This document shows, piece by piece, positions 18,553 through 27,506 of a DNA stretch of 64,000 nt. The first letter of the stretch is position 1, and the number at the start of each line of letters is the position of its first letter. Below the pieces are notes generated by a model. The model saw nothing but the letters and a program-made list of their open reading frames with translations. It was not told the DNA's origin and did no database searches. This stretch comes from a bacterium (GTDB lineage Bacteria; Zhuqueibacterota; Zhuqueibacteria; Zhuqueibacterales; Zhuqueibacteraceae), in contig JAKLJX010000007.1 of NCBI GenBank assembly GCA_023150945.1, positions 124,001-188,000 on the forward strand. The letters are read 5' to 3'. Both the position numbers and the translations under genes were made by a program.

Positions 18553-19332
18553 TCACCAATCCTTCTCCACCCGCACCCGCCCGCGCGCCTTGATCTGGCG
18601 CTGCTTCTGCGCGTCCTTCTCCTGCTTCTGCAGGGCCTCCAGCAGGCGCTCCGCCTCTTCTTTGCTCAATTTTTGTTCTTTGCCCTGGGCCGCCTGCTGC
18701 TGATTCTCCTGCTGCTCGCCGGAGGATTGCTGCTGCTGCTCTGCTTGTTGCTCGGCCTGCTGCTGTTGTTCCTCCTGACCCTGTTGCTTCTGCTCGTCTT
18801 GATTCTGCTGCCCTTGCTGCTGTTCCTGCTGTTGTTGCTGTTGCTGTTGCTGCTGCTGCTGCTGTGGCTCCTTTTGCGCGTGTTGCTTCAGCTTGGCCCG
18901 CACATACTCCAAATTGTATTTTGCGTCTTCGTCGTTGGGATTCAGCTTCAGAGCCTGTTGATAGGCGAGGATGCTCTCCGGCCACTTGTTCAAGCGATAG
19001 AGCGTGTTGCCCATGTTGTAATAGCCCTGCGCCTGCAACTCAGGATTGTCGCTTTTTTGAATCGCCTCCTGATAAGCCTTGAGCGCTTCTTCATAGTTGC
19101 GCTTTTGATAAAGCGCATCGCCGATATTGAACTTCACGATCGGCGAAGCCGGATTGTCGATTTCCGCATCGCGATAGTGATCGTTGGCTTCGTCGTATTT
19201 GCCTTCGGCATAGCGGCGATTGCCCTCCTGCACCTGTTTGCGGCCGGCGCCCTGCGCGTGCAGCAGGGCCGGCACCAAACTCAGCAGCAACAGCAGCGGC
19301 ACGCAGCGATTCTTGCACGGATTCATTTTCAT
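18553..19332 (-). CDS. batC: BatC-like TPR protein with glutamine-rich tail
   Basis: Exported protein of about 259 residues: signal peptide, then three to four TPR units (about 25-135: YAEGKYDEANDHYRDAE, RNYEEALKAYQEAI, KWPESILAYQQALKLNP). A very glutamine-rich segment (about 145-215, including 13 consecutive Q) and a charged helical C-terminus follow. BatC proteins are periplasmic TPR scaffolds for the VWA partners. The frame opens with a TTG at 19350, but ATG at 19332 (or 19326) is a better start. It lies 27 bases after batB, and its stop overlaps an ATG in the batD frame. Confidence 0.85.
   Translation of the reverse strand: MKMNPCKNRCVPLLLLLSLVPALLHAQGAGRKQVQEGNRRYAEGKYDEANDHYRDAEIDNPASPIVKFNIGDALYQKRNYEEALKAYQEAIQKSDNPELQAQGYYNMGNTLYRLNKWPESILAYQQALKLNPNDEDAKYNLEYVRAKLKQHAQKEPQQQQQQQQQQQQQEQQQGQQNQDEQKQQGQEEQQQQAEQQAEQQQQSSGEQQENQQQAAQGKEQKLSKEEAERLLEALQKQEKDAQKQRQIKARGRVRVEKDW
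18691..18872. repeat. CTG/TTG triplet-rich low-complexity tract
   Basis: Within batC, the plus strand is an imperfect CTG/TTG triplet array encoding glutamine on the minus strand. The longest pure run is 13 glutamine codons using both CAG and CAA. Such tracts are prone to slippage, so length may vary between strains. Confidence 0.8.
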
Positions 19333-19359
19333 TCTGGGTTCTAAAACCAAGTGTTGGCC

Positions 19360-20451
19360 TCAGGCCGCCGTAACCGGCTGGCCGGGCCTGCCATCCCGTT
19401 CCTCCGCAGTCAGCGGCGAAACCAGCCGGCCGCGCCATTCCGTTCTGCCTTTGCGGCGCTCGGAAAGCAACAACTCCACCAGCAACAGCGCCAGCCCGAG
19501 GATCAACACATATTGAAAGCGTTCTTCATAGTGGGAAAACTTCAAAGAGGCCAGCTCTTTCTTCTCCATCCGCGCGATTTCCTCGTAGATGCGATCAAGC
19601 TCGGCCTCGCCCGAGGAGGCGCGATGATACTTGCCGCCGGTCTGCAGCGCGATTTTTTCCAGAGTCAATTCATCCAGCTTGGTGACGACCACTTCACCGC
19701 CGCGGCTGCGCTTGAACTCGCCGGTGCGGTTGCCCTGTGTATCGACCACGGGAATGGGCACCCCCTTGGCCGAGCCGATGCCGACGGTGTAAATCACCAC
19801 GCCCTGGCGTTCTGCCTCTTCCGCCATGGCCATGGTGTCTTCGTCGTGGCTTTCGCCGTCGGTGATCAGAATCAGTACCTTGTACTGCCGCTCGGTGTTC
19901 TCGAAGCTTTGCAGCGCCAATTGAATGGCCTTGCCCAGCGCCGTGCCCGGCGTGGGAATCAGTCCGGGCTCGAGCACATCGAGAAAGATTTTGGCGGCGC
20001 CATAGTCGAGCGTGAGCGGGCACTGCACAAAGGCCTCGCCGGCAAAGGCAATCAGCCCGATGCGGTCGCCCTGCAGCTTGTCGATGAACGAGGCGACTTC
20101 ATGCCGCGCCTTGGCCAGGCGGTTGGGCGGCACATCTTCCGCGTACATGGATTCGGAAACATCGATGGCGACCATGACGTCCACGCCTTCGCGTTTGACC
20201 TCCTCCAATGCCGTGCCCACCTGCGGCCGCGCCAGCGCCAGAATCATGAATCCCAGTGCCAGCAGCAACAACACCTGTTTCCACACCCGTCGCTTGCGGC
20301 TGTAGGCCGGCATGAGCTGTTGGAGCAGCAGCAAATTGCCGAAACGCACCAGCGCCGCCCGCCGCCACCGTTGCACGAGATAAAAAAATACGAGCAGCAG
20401 CGGCAGAGCGAGCAGCAGATACAAAACCGTGTCGTTGGCAAAACGAATCAT
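19360..20451 (-). CDS. batB: BatB-like VWA domain membrane protein
   Basis: A 363-residue protein with two N-terminal transmembrane helices (about 8-25 and 58-75), a von Willebrand A domain with the MIDAS motif DVSES at about 96-100 and downstream TPGT and TDGES metal-site segments, and a C-terminal transmembrane helix (about 318-335). This is the BatA/BatB layout; VWA domains bind partner proteins through a divalent metal. ATG at 20451 follows GAGGTGAC. It lies between batA and batC in the operon. Confidence 0.9.
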   Translation of the reverse strand: MIRFANDTVLYLLLALPLLLVFFYLVQRWRRAALVRFGNLLLLQQLMPAYSRKRRVWKQVLLLLALGFMILALARPQVGTALEEVKREGVDVMVAIDVSESMYAEDVPPNRLAKARHEVASFIDKLQGDRIGLIAFAGEAFVQCPLTLDYGAAKIFLDVLEPGLIPTPGTALGKAIQLALQSFENTERQYKVLILITDGESHDEDTMAMAEEAERQGVVIYTVGIGSAKGVPIPVVDTQGNRTGEFKRSRGGEVVVTKLDELTLEKIALQTGGKYHRASSGEAELDRIYEEIARMEKKELASLKFSHYEERFQYVLILGLALLLVELLLSERRKGRTEWRGRLVSPLTAEERDGRPGQPVTAA

Positions 20452-20537
20452 GTCACCTCGTCACCAACTCTCTCATGTGGATCATGCGCAGCGCAACGGC
20501 CTCCGGCCGGCAGGTTCCGGCAGCGCCGCGGCGCCCC

Positions 20538-21530
20538 TCAGGGTATCTTGCGAAACACCGTGCCGGCCAGCACCACCTCGATGAACACCAAACCGAGCGC
20601 CAGCGCCAGCCAGTGCACGAACAGCTCGCGATAGCGGGTGAATTGCTTGACCTCGACTTTGGTTTTTTCAAGCTGGTCGATCTCCGCAAAGATTTTCTCC
20701 AGACTCTGGCGGTCAGTGGCGCGGAAATATTTGCCTTTGGTCAGCTCCGCGATTTTCGTGAGCATGGCCTCGTCGATTTCCACCGGCATGGGCACGTAGC
20801 GCTTGCCGAAAATTGGATCCTGCACGGGATAGAGCGCCTGGCCGCGCGTGCCGACACCGATGGTGTAGAAGCGAATGTTGAACGCCTGCGCCAGCCGCGC
20901 CGCCGTGAGCGGATCGATCTCCCCGGCGTTGTTGATTCCGTCGGTGAGCAGGATCACGACTTTGCTCTTGGCTTTGCTGTTGCGCAGTCGGTCGACCGCG
21001 GTGGCCATGCCCAGCCCAATGGCGGTGCCATCGTCGATCAAACCGACATCCACTTTCTTCAAGAAATTGATCAGAATACCGTAGTCCAGCGTCAGTGGAC
21101 ATTGCGTGAAGCTGCGCGCGGCAAACACCACCATGCCGATGCGGTCGCTGCTGCGGCCGGTGATGAACTGCTCGGCCACCAGCTTCGCCGCTTCAATACG
21201 GTTCTTCGGCCGGAAGTCCTCTGCCAGCATGCTGCTGGAAACATCGAGCGCCAATACGATGTCGATGCCCTCGGTGGTGATTTCCTCCTCGGTCTGCCCG
21301 CTCTGCGGCCGCGCCAGCGCCACGATCACCAAGCCAATTGCCAGCCAGCGCAAACCGAAGAGCAGGTGCCGCGAGGAATAGCGCGAACGCTGCGGCAAGG
21401 ACTTCATCAAATCGAGATTGGAGTAGCGCAGCGTGGCCGTGCGGCGCTGATAGCTGCGGACATGCCACCAGGCCAGCAGCGGCAGCAACAACAGGAGAAA
21501 GAGAAACTCAGGATGCGCGAAAGTCAGCAT
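20538..21530 (-). CDS. batA: BatA-like VWA domain membrane protein
   Basis: A 330-residue paralogue of the following BatB with the same plan: helices at about 8-22 and 58-75, MIDAS motif DVSSSM at about 95-100, DDGTAIG and LTDGINN metal-site loops, and a C-terminal transmembrane helix (about 305-325). Its ATG lies one base from the stop of the upstream BatD-like gene, so the two are translated together. BatA/BatB pairs are implicated in envelope or oxidative stress tolerance; the exact function remains unsettled. Confidence 0.9.
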   Translation of the reverse strand: MLTFAHPEFLFLLLLLPLLAWWHVRSYQRRTATLRYSNLDLMKSLPQRSRYSSRHLLFGLRWLAIGLVIVALARPQSGQTEEEITTEGIDIVLALDVSSSMLAEDFRPKNRIEAAKLVAEQFITGRSSDRIGMVVFAARSFTQCPLTLDYGILINFLKKVDVGLIDDGTAIGLGMATAVDRLRNSKAKSKVVILLTDGINNAGEIDPLTAARLAQAFNIRFYTIGVGTRGQALYPVQDPIFGKRYVPMPVEIDEAMLTKIAELTKGKYFRATDRQSLEKIFAEIDQLEKTKVEVKQFTRYRELFVHWLALALGLVFIEVVLAGTVFRKIP

Positions 21531-21531
21531 C

Positions 21532-22545
21532 TCAACCTGCCTCCGCCGGCACGGGCTCGAGTTTGCCTGCCGGCACCGCGGCGGCGGCTTCCGCAGGGGC
21601 GGGCGCCGGCTTGGTCAACTGCACGAAAGTCTGAGCGGCGGCCAGCAGGCGTTCATGCTGCTCCGCCGGCGGAATGAACTTGGCAAACTTCACCAAATCG
21701 CTTTGCTCCAAAAGCTGACGCAAAAGGTCGAGTGCCTGCGGTTCGAGGTCGACGCGCTCGAAATGTTCCAGCACTTCGAACGTAGTCATCTCCAGCGCTT
21801 CGACGCGATAGCGGCCTTCGAGGTAGCGCCGAACGATTTCCGACAGAGTGCTGTAGAAGAGTTTGATCTCGCCCGCCGCCAGCAAACCGCTGTCGCGCAG
21901 GTCGGCCAGCGCCGCCAGCGCTTCCTCATGCGCCGGTCGCGGCGGGGTGACGCGCTCCGGCAGCAAGCCCTTGCCCTGGCGCCGGCGCCACCAGTAATAC
22001 CCGCCGGCGGCGAGCAGCAACACGCCGGCGACGATCGCGCCGATCAGAATCACCCGGCGCCAGTCGCGCGGCAGTTCCCACGGCGCTTTGATCTCGCGAA
22101 TGTCGCCCGCCTCACTCGGCCGCAGCGAAGCCACGTAGAGATCGAGTTTTTCGGTGCGTAAAATCTGCCACACGGAATCCGGCGGCTGGCGATATTGCAG
22201 CGTCAGCGGCGGAATCTCGAAACGGCCGGTGTCGAAAGTCGAAATCGTATAAGCGGCTTCCTCGATGACAGCACCACCTTCCCGCCGCGCCTCCGGCGTT
22301 TGATAGCCGCGAATCTCGAAGCCGCCGAGATTGGCGGCCGGGCCGGGCCAGCGCACCTCGACGTTCGGCGGCCGCCGCAGCCGCACGCTGTATTGCACGG
22401 TGTCGCCGATGGTCAACCGGGATTTGCTGACGCGCGATTCGATCGTGACCGCAGGCCCCGTCTGCGAACTGCCGTTGCCGGCGCACAGCAGCAGTGCGCC
22501 AAGCACGGCGAGCAGCAGCGCCCGGCCGTTATTGCACTTTGTCAT
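21532..22545 (-). CDS. BatD-like secreted and membrane protein (DUF4381-like C-terminus)
   Basis: A 337-residue product with signal peptide, one periplasmic beta-sandwich domain (about 30-140; ESRVSKSRLTIGDTVQYSVR), a transmembrane helix (about 162-182) and a helical cytoplasmic domain (about 210-310; FYSTLSEIVRRYLEGRYRVE, then LLEQSDLVKFAK). The same C-terminal pattern occurs in the protein at 25601 and at the end of BatD, so the three look paralogous. Its start overlaps the preceding gene by 17 bases and it abuts batA. Confidence 0.75.
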   Translation of the reverse strand: MTKCNNGRALLLAVLGALLLCAGNGSSQTGPAVTIESRVSKSRLTIGDTVQYSVRLRRPPNVEVRWPGPAANLGGFEIRGYQTPEARREGGAVIEEAAYTISTFDTGRFEIPPLTLQYRQPPDSVWQILRTEKLDLYVASLRPSEAGDIREIKAPWELPRDWRRVILIGAIVAGVLLLAAGGYYWWRRRQGKGLLPERVTPPRPAHEEALAALADLRDSGLLAAGEIKLFYSTLSEIVRRYLEGRYRVEALEMTTFEVLEHFERVDLEPQALDLLRQLLEQSDLVKFAKFIPPAEQHERLLAAAQTFVQLTKPAPAPAEAAAAVPAGKLEPVPAEAG

Positions 22546-23491
22546 CGTAGATCACGACTCCTTCAGCACGCATCATGCGCTCGACCAGGCGATCGTAAGC
22601 CTCCTGCTGTTTCGCGCGCACGTAATCCTGCATCACGCGATTGCGCACTTCCTGAAATGCCGGCGGCGCCGTTGCGCCGGTGGAATCAGCGGGAGCGTAG
22701 CGGTCGAGATTGGCGCGATAGTACAACTCGAGATCGCTTTCCTGAAAATCAACCTTCTGCGCGACTTCCTCCTGCAGCAGCTTTTGCACCATGAAGTTCT
22801 TCTTCGCCTGAAAGGCGGCGTCGATCACCTCCTGATCGCGCTCCAGGCCCTTGCGCTTGGCGGTGCCGTACAACAACTCGGTGGCAATGTATTGCCGCAG
22901 GAACTCCAGCCGGTCGTTGCGGTTCTTGATTTGCGCCAGCACGAAGGGCGGCAGATTCTTGATTTCGAATTCGAGATCGCCGGAGGTGATTTCACGGTTG
23001 CCGATTTTGGCCACCACTTCGCCCGGCCGCTTCTTCGTCACCTGCGCGGTGTCGAGCAGCGTGCTCTCTGCCAGCGCCTGCTGGGCATCGGCCGAGCGCT
23101 GCAAGCGCTCGAGACATTCAATGATGCGGCGGCCGGCATCATCCACCAGGCCGCTGCGCGGATAAAGCTCCTTCACGCGCAGATAGTAAGCCAGCGCCGA
23201 TTCATAATTGCGCAGCCGGTCGAAATAGATGTTGGCGATGGTGAAGCTGAGGTTGGCCTGCTCTTCCTCATCGAGCGGGTAATTCTCCAGATACCGCTGG
23301 TACTCCGCCACCGCCTGCTGATACAGCTCGCGGTTGTAGAGAATGTTGGCAAAATCGCGAACCTTTTCGCCGGGCAGATTCTGCTTCTGCTCCTGCTTGC
23401 AGCCCGGCGCCAAGATCACCAGCGCCGCGAGCACGCCGAGACGGCCAACAGCCCTCGGCAGGTTCGCCAGCATGCTTCTGAAAGTGCTCAT
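22529..23491 (-). CDS. Lipoprotein with TPR and SurA-N-like helical region
   Basis: About 320 residues. The leader ends in a cysteine (VILAPGC), suggesting a lipoprotein, although the box is not perfect. TPR-like helices follow (YQQAVAEYQRYLENYPLDEE, NYESALAYYLRVKELYPRSG). The second half resembles the N-terminal chaperone part of SurA/PpiC proteins (VAKIGNREITSGDLEFEI, then RQYIATELLYGTAKRKGLER), but no rotamase core follows. It is therefore probably a periplasmic chaperone-like lipoprotein without prolyl isomerase activity. ATG at 23491 is used; a TTG at 23509 is possible. It sits between the DUF58 gene and the BatD-like gene. Confidence 0.75.
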   Translation of the reverse strand: MSTFRSMLANLPRAVGRLGVLAALVILAPGCKQEQKQNLPGEKVRDFANILYNRELYQQAVAEYQRYLENYPLDEEEQANLSFTIANIYFDRLRNYESALAYYLRVKELYPRSGLVDDAGRRIIECLERLQRSADAQQALAESTLLDTAQVTKKRPGEVVAKIGNREITSGDLEFEIKNLPPFVLAQIKNRNDRLEFLRQYIATELLYGTAKRKGLERDQEVIDAAFQAKKNFMVQKLLQEEVAQKVDFQESDLELYYRANLDRYAPADSTGATAPPAFQEVRNRVMQDYVRAKQQEAYDRLVERMMRAEGVVIYDDKVQ

Positions 23492-23538
23492 CTTGAAGGT
23501 ATCCCACAAGTGATGCTGCCGGTCATGAAATCATGGCC

Positions 23539-24417
23539 TCAGCGAAAACGTTTCGCCCGCATCTTGAAAAACCGCACCAGCGGCTCGATGTAGGGTTGAT
23601 TGGTGCGCACCTCCACGGGATCGACTTTGGAGGAGCGCAGGGTTTTCTCCCGCAGCAGACCGCGCCGCGCCGCTTCCCGCGCAAAGGCCTGGCGGTTGGC
23701 GGCATGCGCCGTGTCGAGCAGAAAGAGTTCGCCGGTTTCGGCATCCTCTAATTCCACCAAACCGACGTTGGGAAACTCCAGTTCGCGCGGATCGGTCACC
23801 GGAATGGCAACGAGATCATGGCGCTTGCTGGCCACGCGCAGCGCCTTTTCATAGCCCGCGGAAAGGAAATCCGAAACCAGAAACACCACCGCCTTGCGCC
23901 GGATGACGCGATTGAGATACTCCAGCGCCGCCGCGATGTCGGTGCCGGTGCCCTCGGGCTGGTGATAAAGAATCTCGCGCAGCACGCGCAACACGTGGCT
24001 GCGACCTTTCTTCGGCGGCACGAATTTCTCGATGCGATCGGTGAAAATGATCAAGCCCACTTTGTCGTTGTTCTTGATCGCGGAGAACGCCAGCAGCGCG
24101 CAAATCTCCGCGGCGAGATCACCCTTCATTTGCTCATGCGTGCCGAAGTTGCCGGACGAGCTGACGTCAACCAGCAACATCACCGTCAGCTCGCGCTCCT
24201 CGTCAAAGACTTTCACGTAGGGATGGCCGGCGCGCGCCGTAACGTTCCAGTCAATGTTGCGAATGTCATCGCCATAGGTATACTCACGCACCTCGGAGAA
24301 CTCCATGCCGCGGCCCTTGAACACGGAATGATATTCGCCGCTGAACACGTCATTGACCAGCGCCCGCGTCGTGATTTCGAGACGGCGGACTTTTTTGAGA
24401 ATTTCTTTTGGAATCAT
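23539..24417 (-). CDS. DUF58 domain protein (MoxR-associated)
   Basis: A 292-residue cytoplasmic protein with the DUF58 core: GRGMEFSEVREYTYGDDIRN then IDWNVTARAGHPYVKVFDEE, followed by a degenerate VWA-like fold with DVSSSG as a MIDAS-type segment. DUF58 genes almost always follow a moxR gene and precede VWA genes, exactly as here. It is thought to link the AAA ATPase to its targets; biochemical function is not established. It starts 78 bases after moxR. Confidence 0.9.
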   Translation of the reverse strand: MIPKEILKKVRRLEITTRALVNDVFSGEYHSVFKGRGMEFSEVREYTYGDDIRNIDWNVTARAGHPYVKVFDEERELTVMLLVDVSSSGNFGTHEQMKGDLAAEICALLAFSAIKNNDKVGLIIFTDRIEKFVPPKKGRSHVLRVLREILYHQPEGTGTDIAAALEYLNRVIRRKAVVFLVSDFLSAGYEKALRVASKRHDLVAIPVTDPRELEFPNVGLVELEDAETGELFLLDTAHAANRQAFAREAARRGLLREKTLRSSKVDPVEVRTNQPYIEPLVRFFKMRAKRFR

Positions 24418-24495
24418 GGCTCGATTGGCCGGAGCTGCAGTTGCAGTTTCGCCTTCCTGCCCGCGCTGCCGCCCGCCGGCAACGCGCGCACCGCC

Positions 24496-25485
24496 TTACG
24501 GGACTTCGATGCGGCTCAACACTTGCGCGATGACGTATTCCGTGGTTTTTTCCTCAGCTTCGGCTTCGTAGGTCAAAATGATGCGGTGGCGCATCACATC
24601 CAGGCCGATGGAACGCACGTCTTCGGGCGTGACATAACCGCGGCCGCGTAGAAACGCATGCGCTTTCGACGCTTGCGCCAGAAAGATGCTGGCGCGCGGG
24701 CTGGCGCCGAATTGAATCAAATCCTCGAGTTCCTGCAGGCCGTATTTCGCCGGCTCGCGCGTCGCAAATACGAGATCGATGATGTAGCGCTCGATCTTTT
24801 CATCAATATAGACTTCCGTAACCACCTGGCGCGCGCGCCGGATGTCCTCCGGCTGCACCACCGGCACCACCTGGGCGAAATGGCCGCGCGTCATCCGCCG
24901 CATGATCTCCAGCTCTTCCTCTTTGTTGGGGTAACCGATGGCGAGCTTCAACATGAAGCGATCCACTTGCGCTTCGGGCAGCGGATAGGTGCCCTCTTGC
25001 TCGATAGGATTCTGGGTCGCCAGCACCAAGAACGGATCATCGAGCTTAAAGGTGTTCTCCCCGATCGTCACCTGGCGTTCCATCATGGCTTCCAGCAAGG
25101 CGGATTGCACTTTGGCCGGCGAGCGGTTGATCTCATCGGCGAGAATCAGGTTGGCGAAAATGGGGCCTTTCTTGGTGGTGAACTGGCCGTTGCGCTGGTC
25201 GTAGATCAACGTGCCGATCAAGTCGGCAGGCAGGAGGTCGGGCGTGAATTGAATGCGCTGAAATTTCGTCTGAATCGCGGCTGACAGCGTCTTGACGGCC
25301 AGCGTCTTGGCCAGACCAGGCACGCCCTCCAGTAAAATGTGGCCGTTGCTCAACAAGCCCACCAGCAGCCGCTCGACCATATATTTCTGGCCGACGATCA
25401 CTTTGCTGATTTCCTTGGTCAGCATTTCAACAAATGCACTCTCGCGTCGAATCTTCTCGTTGATCGCTTGAATGTCAACGTTCAT
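24496..25485 (-). CDS. moxR: MoxR family AAA+ ATPase
   Basis: A 329-residue AAA+ chaperone-type ATPase. Walker A is EGVPGLAKT (53-61), Walker B-like LADEINRSPAKVQSALLEAM follows, and sensor 1 is ATQNPIEQEGTYPLPEAQVD. The ATG at 25485 is preceded by a strong GGAGGTG; the frame extends further upstream but without coding character. MoxR proteins assemble or activate partner complexes, often with VWA proteins such as BatA and BatB here. Confidence 0.93.
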   Translation of the reverse strand: MNVDIQAINEKIRRESAFVEMLTKEISKVIVGQKYMVERLLVGLLSNGHILLEGVPGLAKTLAVKTLSAAIQTKFQRIQFTPDLLPADLIGTLIYDQRNGQFTTKKGPIFANLILADEINRSPAKVQSALLEAMMERQVTIGENTFKLDDPFLVLATQNPIEQEGTYPLPEAQVDRFMLKLAIGYPNKEEELEIMRRMTRGHFAQVVPVVQPEDIRRARQVVTEVYIDEKIERYIIDLVFATREPAKYGLQELEDLIQFGASPRASIFLAQASKAHAFLRGRGYVTPEDVRSIGLDVMRHRIILTYEAEAEEKTTEYVIAQVLSRIEVP

Positions 25486-25600
25486 TGCACCTCCAGTTGG
25501 ATCCGAATGGAATGATGGTCTGCGGCCCGGCTGGCAGCAGCGCGGCCGCGGCGGCGGCTCTGCTCCGGTCACCCTCCGCGGCGCGGCAAACGCACGCGCT

Positions 25601-26536
25601 TCACTTCAATGACAGCGCGGAACTCTCGGGCCGGTGGGCACGCAGGAAGCTCTCGGTCATGGCATATGCGCGTGCCAAGCGGCTGGGGTCACCGCTGGCG
25701 CCGGAAAACTTGACGACATCGCTGGTCTGTAACACTTCCTCCAGTTGCGTCGCCTGGCTGGTGGCGTCCGGATGCAACCGGCGATAGGCCGCCACCACTT
25801 CCGCAGTAGTGATGCCTTGCGCCGGAATCTCGAAGCGCCGGTGCAAATAGGCGCGCAGAATTCTGGATAATTGGGTGAATGCTTCCTTGGTATCGACGGA
25901 ATGCAAGTCCACCGTGGCCTGCAGCTCCTCGTAGAATTCGTCTTCCAGTGGCTTGGGAGCCGCGGCCGCAAGTTGCGCGCGGGCAGCCCGGCGGCGCTGC
26001 GCCCGCCACAGGACGAATCCCACACCAGCCGCCAGCGCGACTCCCAGAGCCGCCAATGCAATTACGGCGACCGGCGTCTCTCCCGGCTCCGGCACCGCCT
26101 CGACAACTTTGGTGCTCAAGCGGCCGGCATACAACTCATGCTTTTCATTGGTGGCTTTATCGAGATAGCTGACTCGCATGGTTTCGACGTAACCCATGCC
26201 CAGACCCTGCGGCCGCAAGGTGTATTCGAAGAAGTGAGTCGCGACCATTGTTCCGTTTTCGGCGCCGACGCGATTCGCAGAGGCCGTGCCCACGAGTTTG
26301 AGGTTGGCAAGGCGCGGCGGCTCCGGCGGGTCCACTACCACGCGCGCCAAATCGCCGCGCCAGGTAAGCTCCACCCGATAGACGGCGGTGCGATTGAGCG
26401 GAACTTCTTCAGGTGTCAGCGTGGCGCTCAGCTTGACTTCGAGGGTTGGCTGCGCCTGGGCGGAAAAGAGCGAGAGCAGCAGCGCGCCCAGCGCCAGGAT
26501 CAGAAATTTTCCTCTCATATCATCATAGACGGTCAT
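25601..26536 (-). CDS. BatD-like membrane protein, paralogue of the gene at 21532
   Basis: About 311 residues: signal peptide (LILALGALLLSLFSAQAQ), one beta-sandwich domain (LEVKLSATLTPEEVPLNRTA), a transmembrane helix (about 165-185) and a cytoplasmic helical domain (AFTQLSRILRAYLHRRFEIP ... LQTSDVVKFSG). The last domain aligns by eye with that of the protein at 21532 and with the C-terminus of BatD. Starts at 26536 or 26518 are both possible; no good ribosome site precedes either. It opens the MoxR block, 115 bases upstream of moxR. Confidence 0.7.
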   Translation of the reverse strand: MTVYDDMRGKFLILALGALLLSLFSAQAQPTLEVKLSATLTPEEVPLNRTAVYRVELTWRGDLARVVVDPPEPPRLANLKLVGTASANRVGAENGTMVATHFFEYTLRPQGLGMGYVETMRVSYLDKATNEKHELYAGRLSTKVVEAVPEPGETPVAVIALAALGVALAAGVGFVLWRAQRRRAARAQLAAAAPKPLEDEFYEELQATVDLHSVDTKEAFTQLSRILRAYLHRRFEIPAQGITTAEVVAAYRRLHPDATSQATQLEEVLQTSDVVKFSGASGDPSRLARAYAMTESFLRAHRPESSALSLK

Positions 26537-26637
26537 CTGACGGCTCAAAAAAAAGCCGCGATGAAGCGGTGGCCGCTCCCGGGGCTGCCACCAGCAAGAC
26601 ATCGGGCCTATAAGACAGAAATTGAAGCAAAAAAGTT

Positions 26638-27363
26638 TTACGGCTTGGCATTCGGGCCGGTCGGAGTTTTTTTCGAGGTCGCGCCTTCCGTGGCGGCGGG
26701 CGCGGCAGGGTTGTCCTTGGAATCGGTGAAAAGATTGAGGTCGCTGACATCCTGACCGAGATGCTCCAATTCCCAATCCACCGAGGGGACCAGCTCGTGA
26801 TCGGGATACTTCTGTTTGAACGTTGTGTAGGCGGTGCGTGCCCGCTCCAGATCCTTGATATGGTTGGCGTAGATGTAGCCGATCATGAATTGGGCCTGGG
26901 GCACGTGCCGGCTCTGGGGAAAATCAGCAACCAGTTGTTGAAACGCGTCGACTGCACGCTGGTATTGCTGCTGGTGATTGAGGCAGATCATGCCGATGCG
27001 CTGCAATACTTCGTCGCTGCCCTCGGCCTTGGGAAAGCGTTGCAGCAGCGCCTGCGAAAGCAGCAGCACGCTGTCGAATTCCTGCCGGGATTCGTGATTC
27101 TTGATCTGGTCGCGCAGTTCCGCTTCGCTCAAAGTGTTCGCGCTTTTCAGCAGCGCCAGCCGCGTTTGCGCCTCGTCGAATTTGGCATTCTGGGGAAACT
27201 GCTGGTTGAGCTTCTTATAGTAATTTTCGGCTTGGGTGAATTCACCGCGCAACTCCAGCTCACGCGCCTTGCTGTAGAGCTGTTCTTCATTGAGTTTTTC
27301 ACCGCAGCCGGTAATGAGCAGGGATATCGCAAACAATCCGCTCAGCAGCCTGGTCGTGAACAT
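26638..27363 (-). CDS. TPR-type lipoprotein (BamD/YbgF-like)
   Basis: A 241-residue lipoprotein with lipobox LLITGC. Tandem TPR-like helices follow (TQAENYYKKLNQQFPQNAKF, YQRAVDAFQQLVADFPQSRH, ERARTAYTTFKQKYPDHEL), the pattern seen in outer-membrane assembly lipoproteins. The low-complexity C-terminus is rich in proline, alanine and lysine. ATG at 27363 follows GGAGG with five-base spacing. It begins the minus-strand run that leads into the MoxR/Bat genes. A precise role such as BamD cannot be assigned. Confidence 0.75.
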   Translation of the reverse strand: MFTTRLLSGLFAISLLITGCGEKLNEEQLYSKARELELRGEFTQAENYYKKLNQQFPQNAKFDEAQTRLALLKSANTLSEAELRDQIKNHESRQEFDSVLLLSQALLQRFPKAEGSDEVLQRIGMICLNHQQQYQRAVDAFQQLVADFPQSRHVPQAQFMIGYIYANHIKDLERARTAYTTFKQKYPDHELVPSVDWELEHLGQDVSDLNLFTDSKDNPAAPAATEGATSKKTPTGPNAKP

Positions 27364-27458
27364 CACATCCTCCGCTGGTAGGGTCGAATATTTTCTTGGA
27401 GCGCGGAAATCTAACGAGGGAGCGTCATAAAATCAAGGGAATTCTCCCCCTGAAAACA

Positions 27459-27484
27459 AAAAGGCGAGATCACTCTCGCCTTTT
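27459..27484 (-). terminator. Terminator after dnaK
   Basis: AAAAGGCGAGA pairs with TCTCGCCTTTT around a four-base loop; 22 bases beyond the dnaK stop in the direction of transcription. Confidence 0.88.
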
Positions 27485-27506
27485 GCTGCATCACAGGATC
27501 ATTGCT

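Noticed and set aside
18691-18872. Possible CRISPR-like array because of short repeated units
   Set aside because: It is a triplet low-complexity tract inside batC with no spacers and no cas genes.
18538-19344. A leucine-rich plus-strand frame opposite batC that looks like a membrane protein
   Set aside because: The leucine run is only the complement of the glutamine CAG/CAA tract; no start site or neighbours support it.
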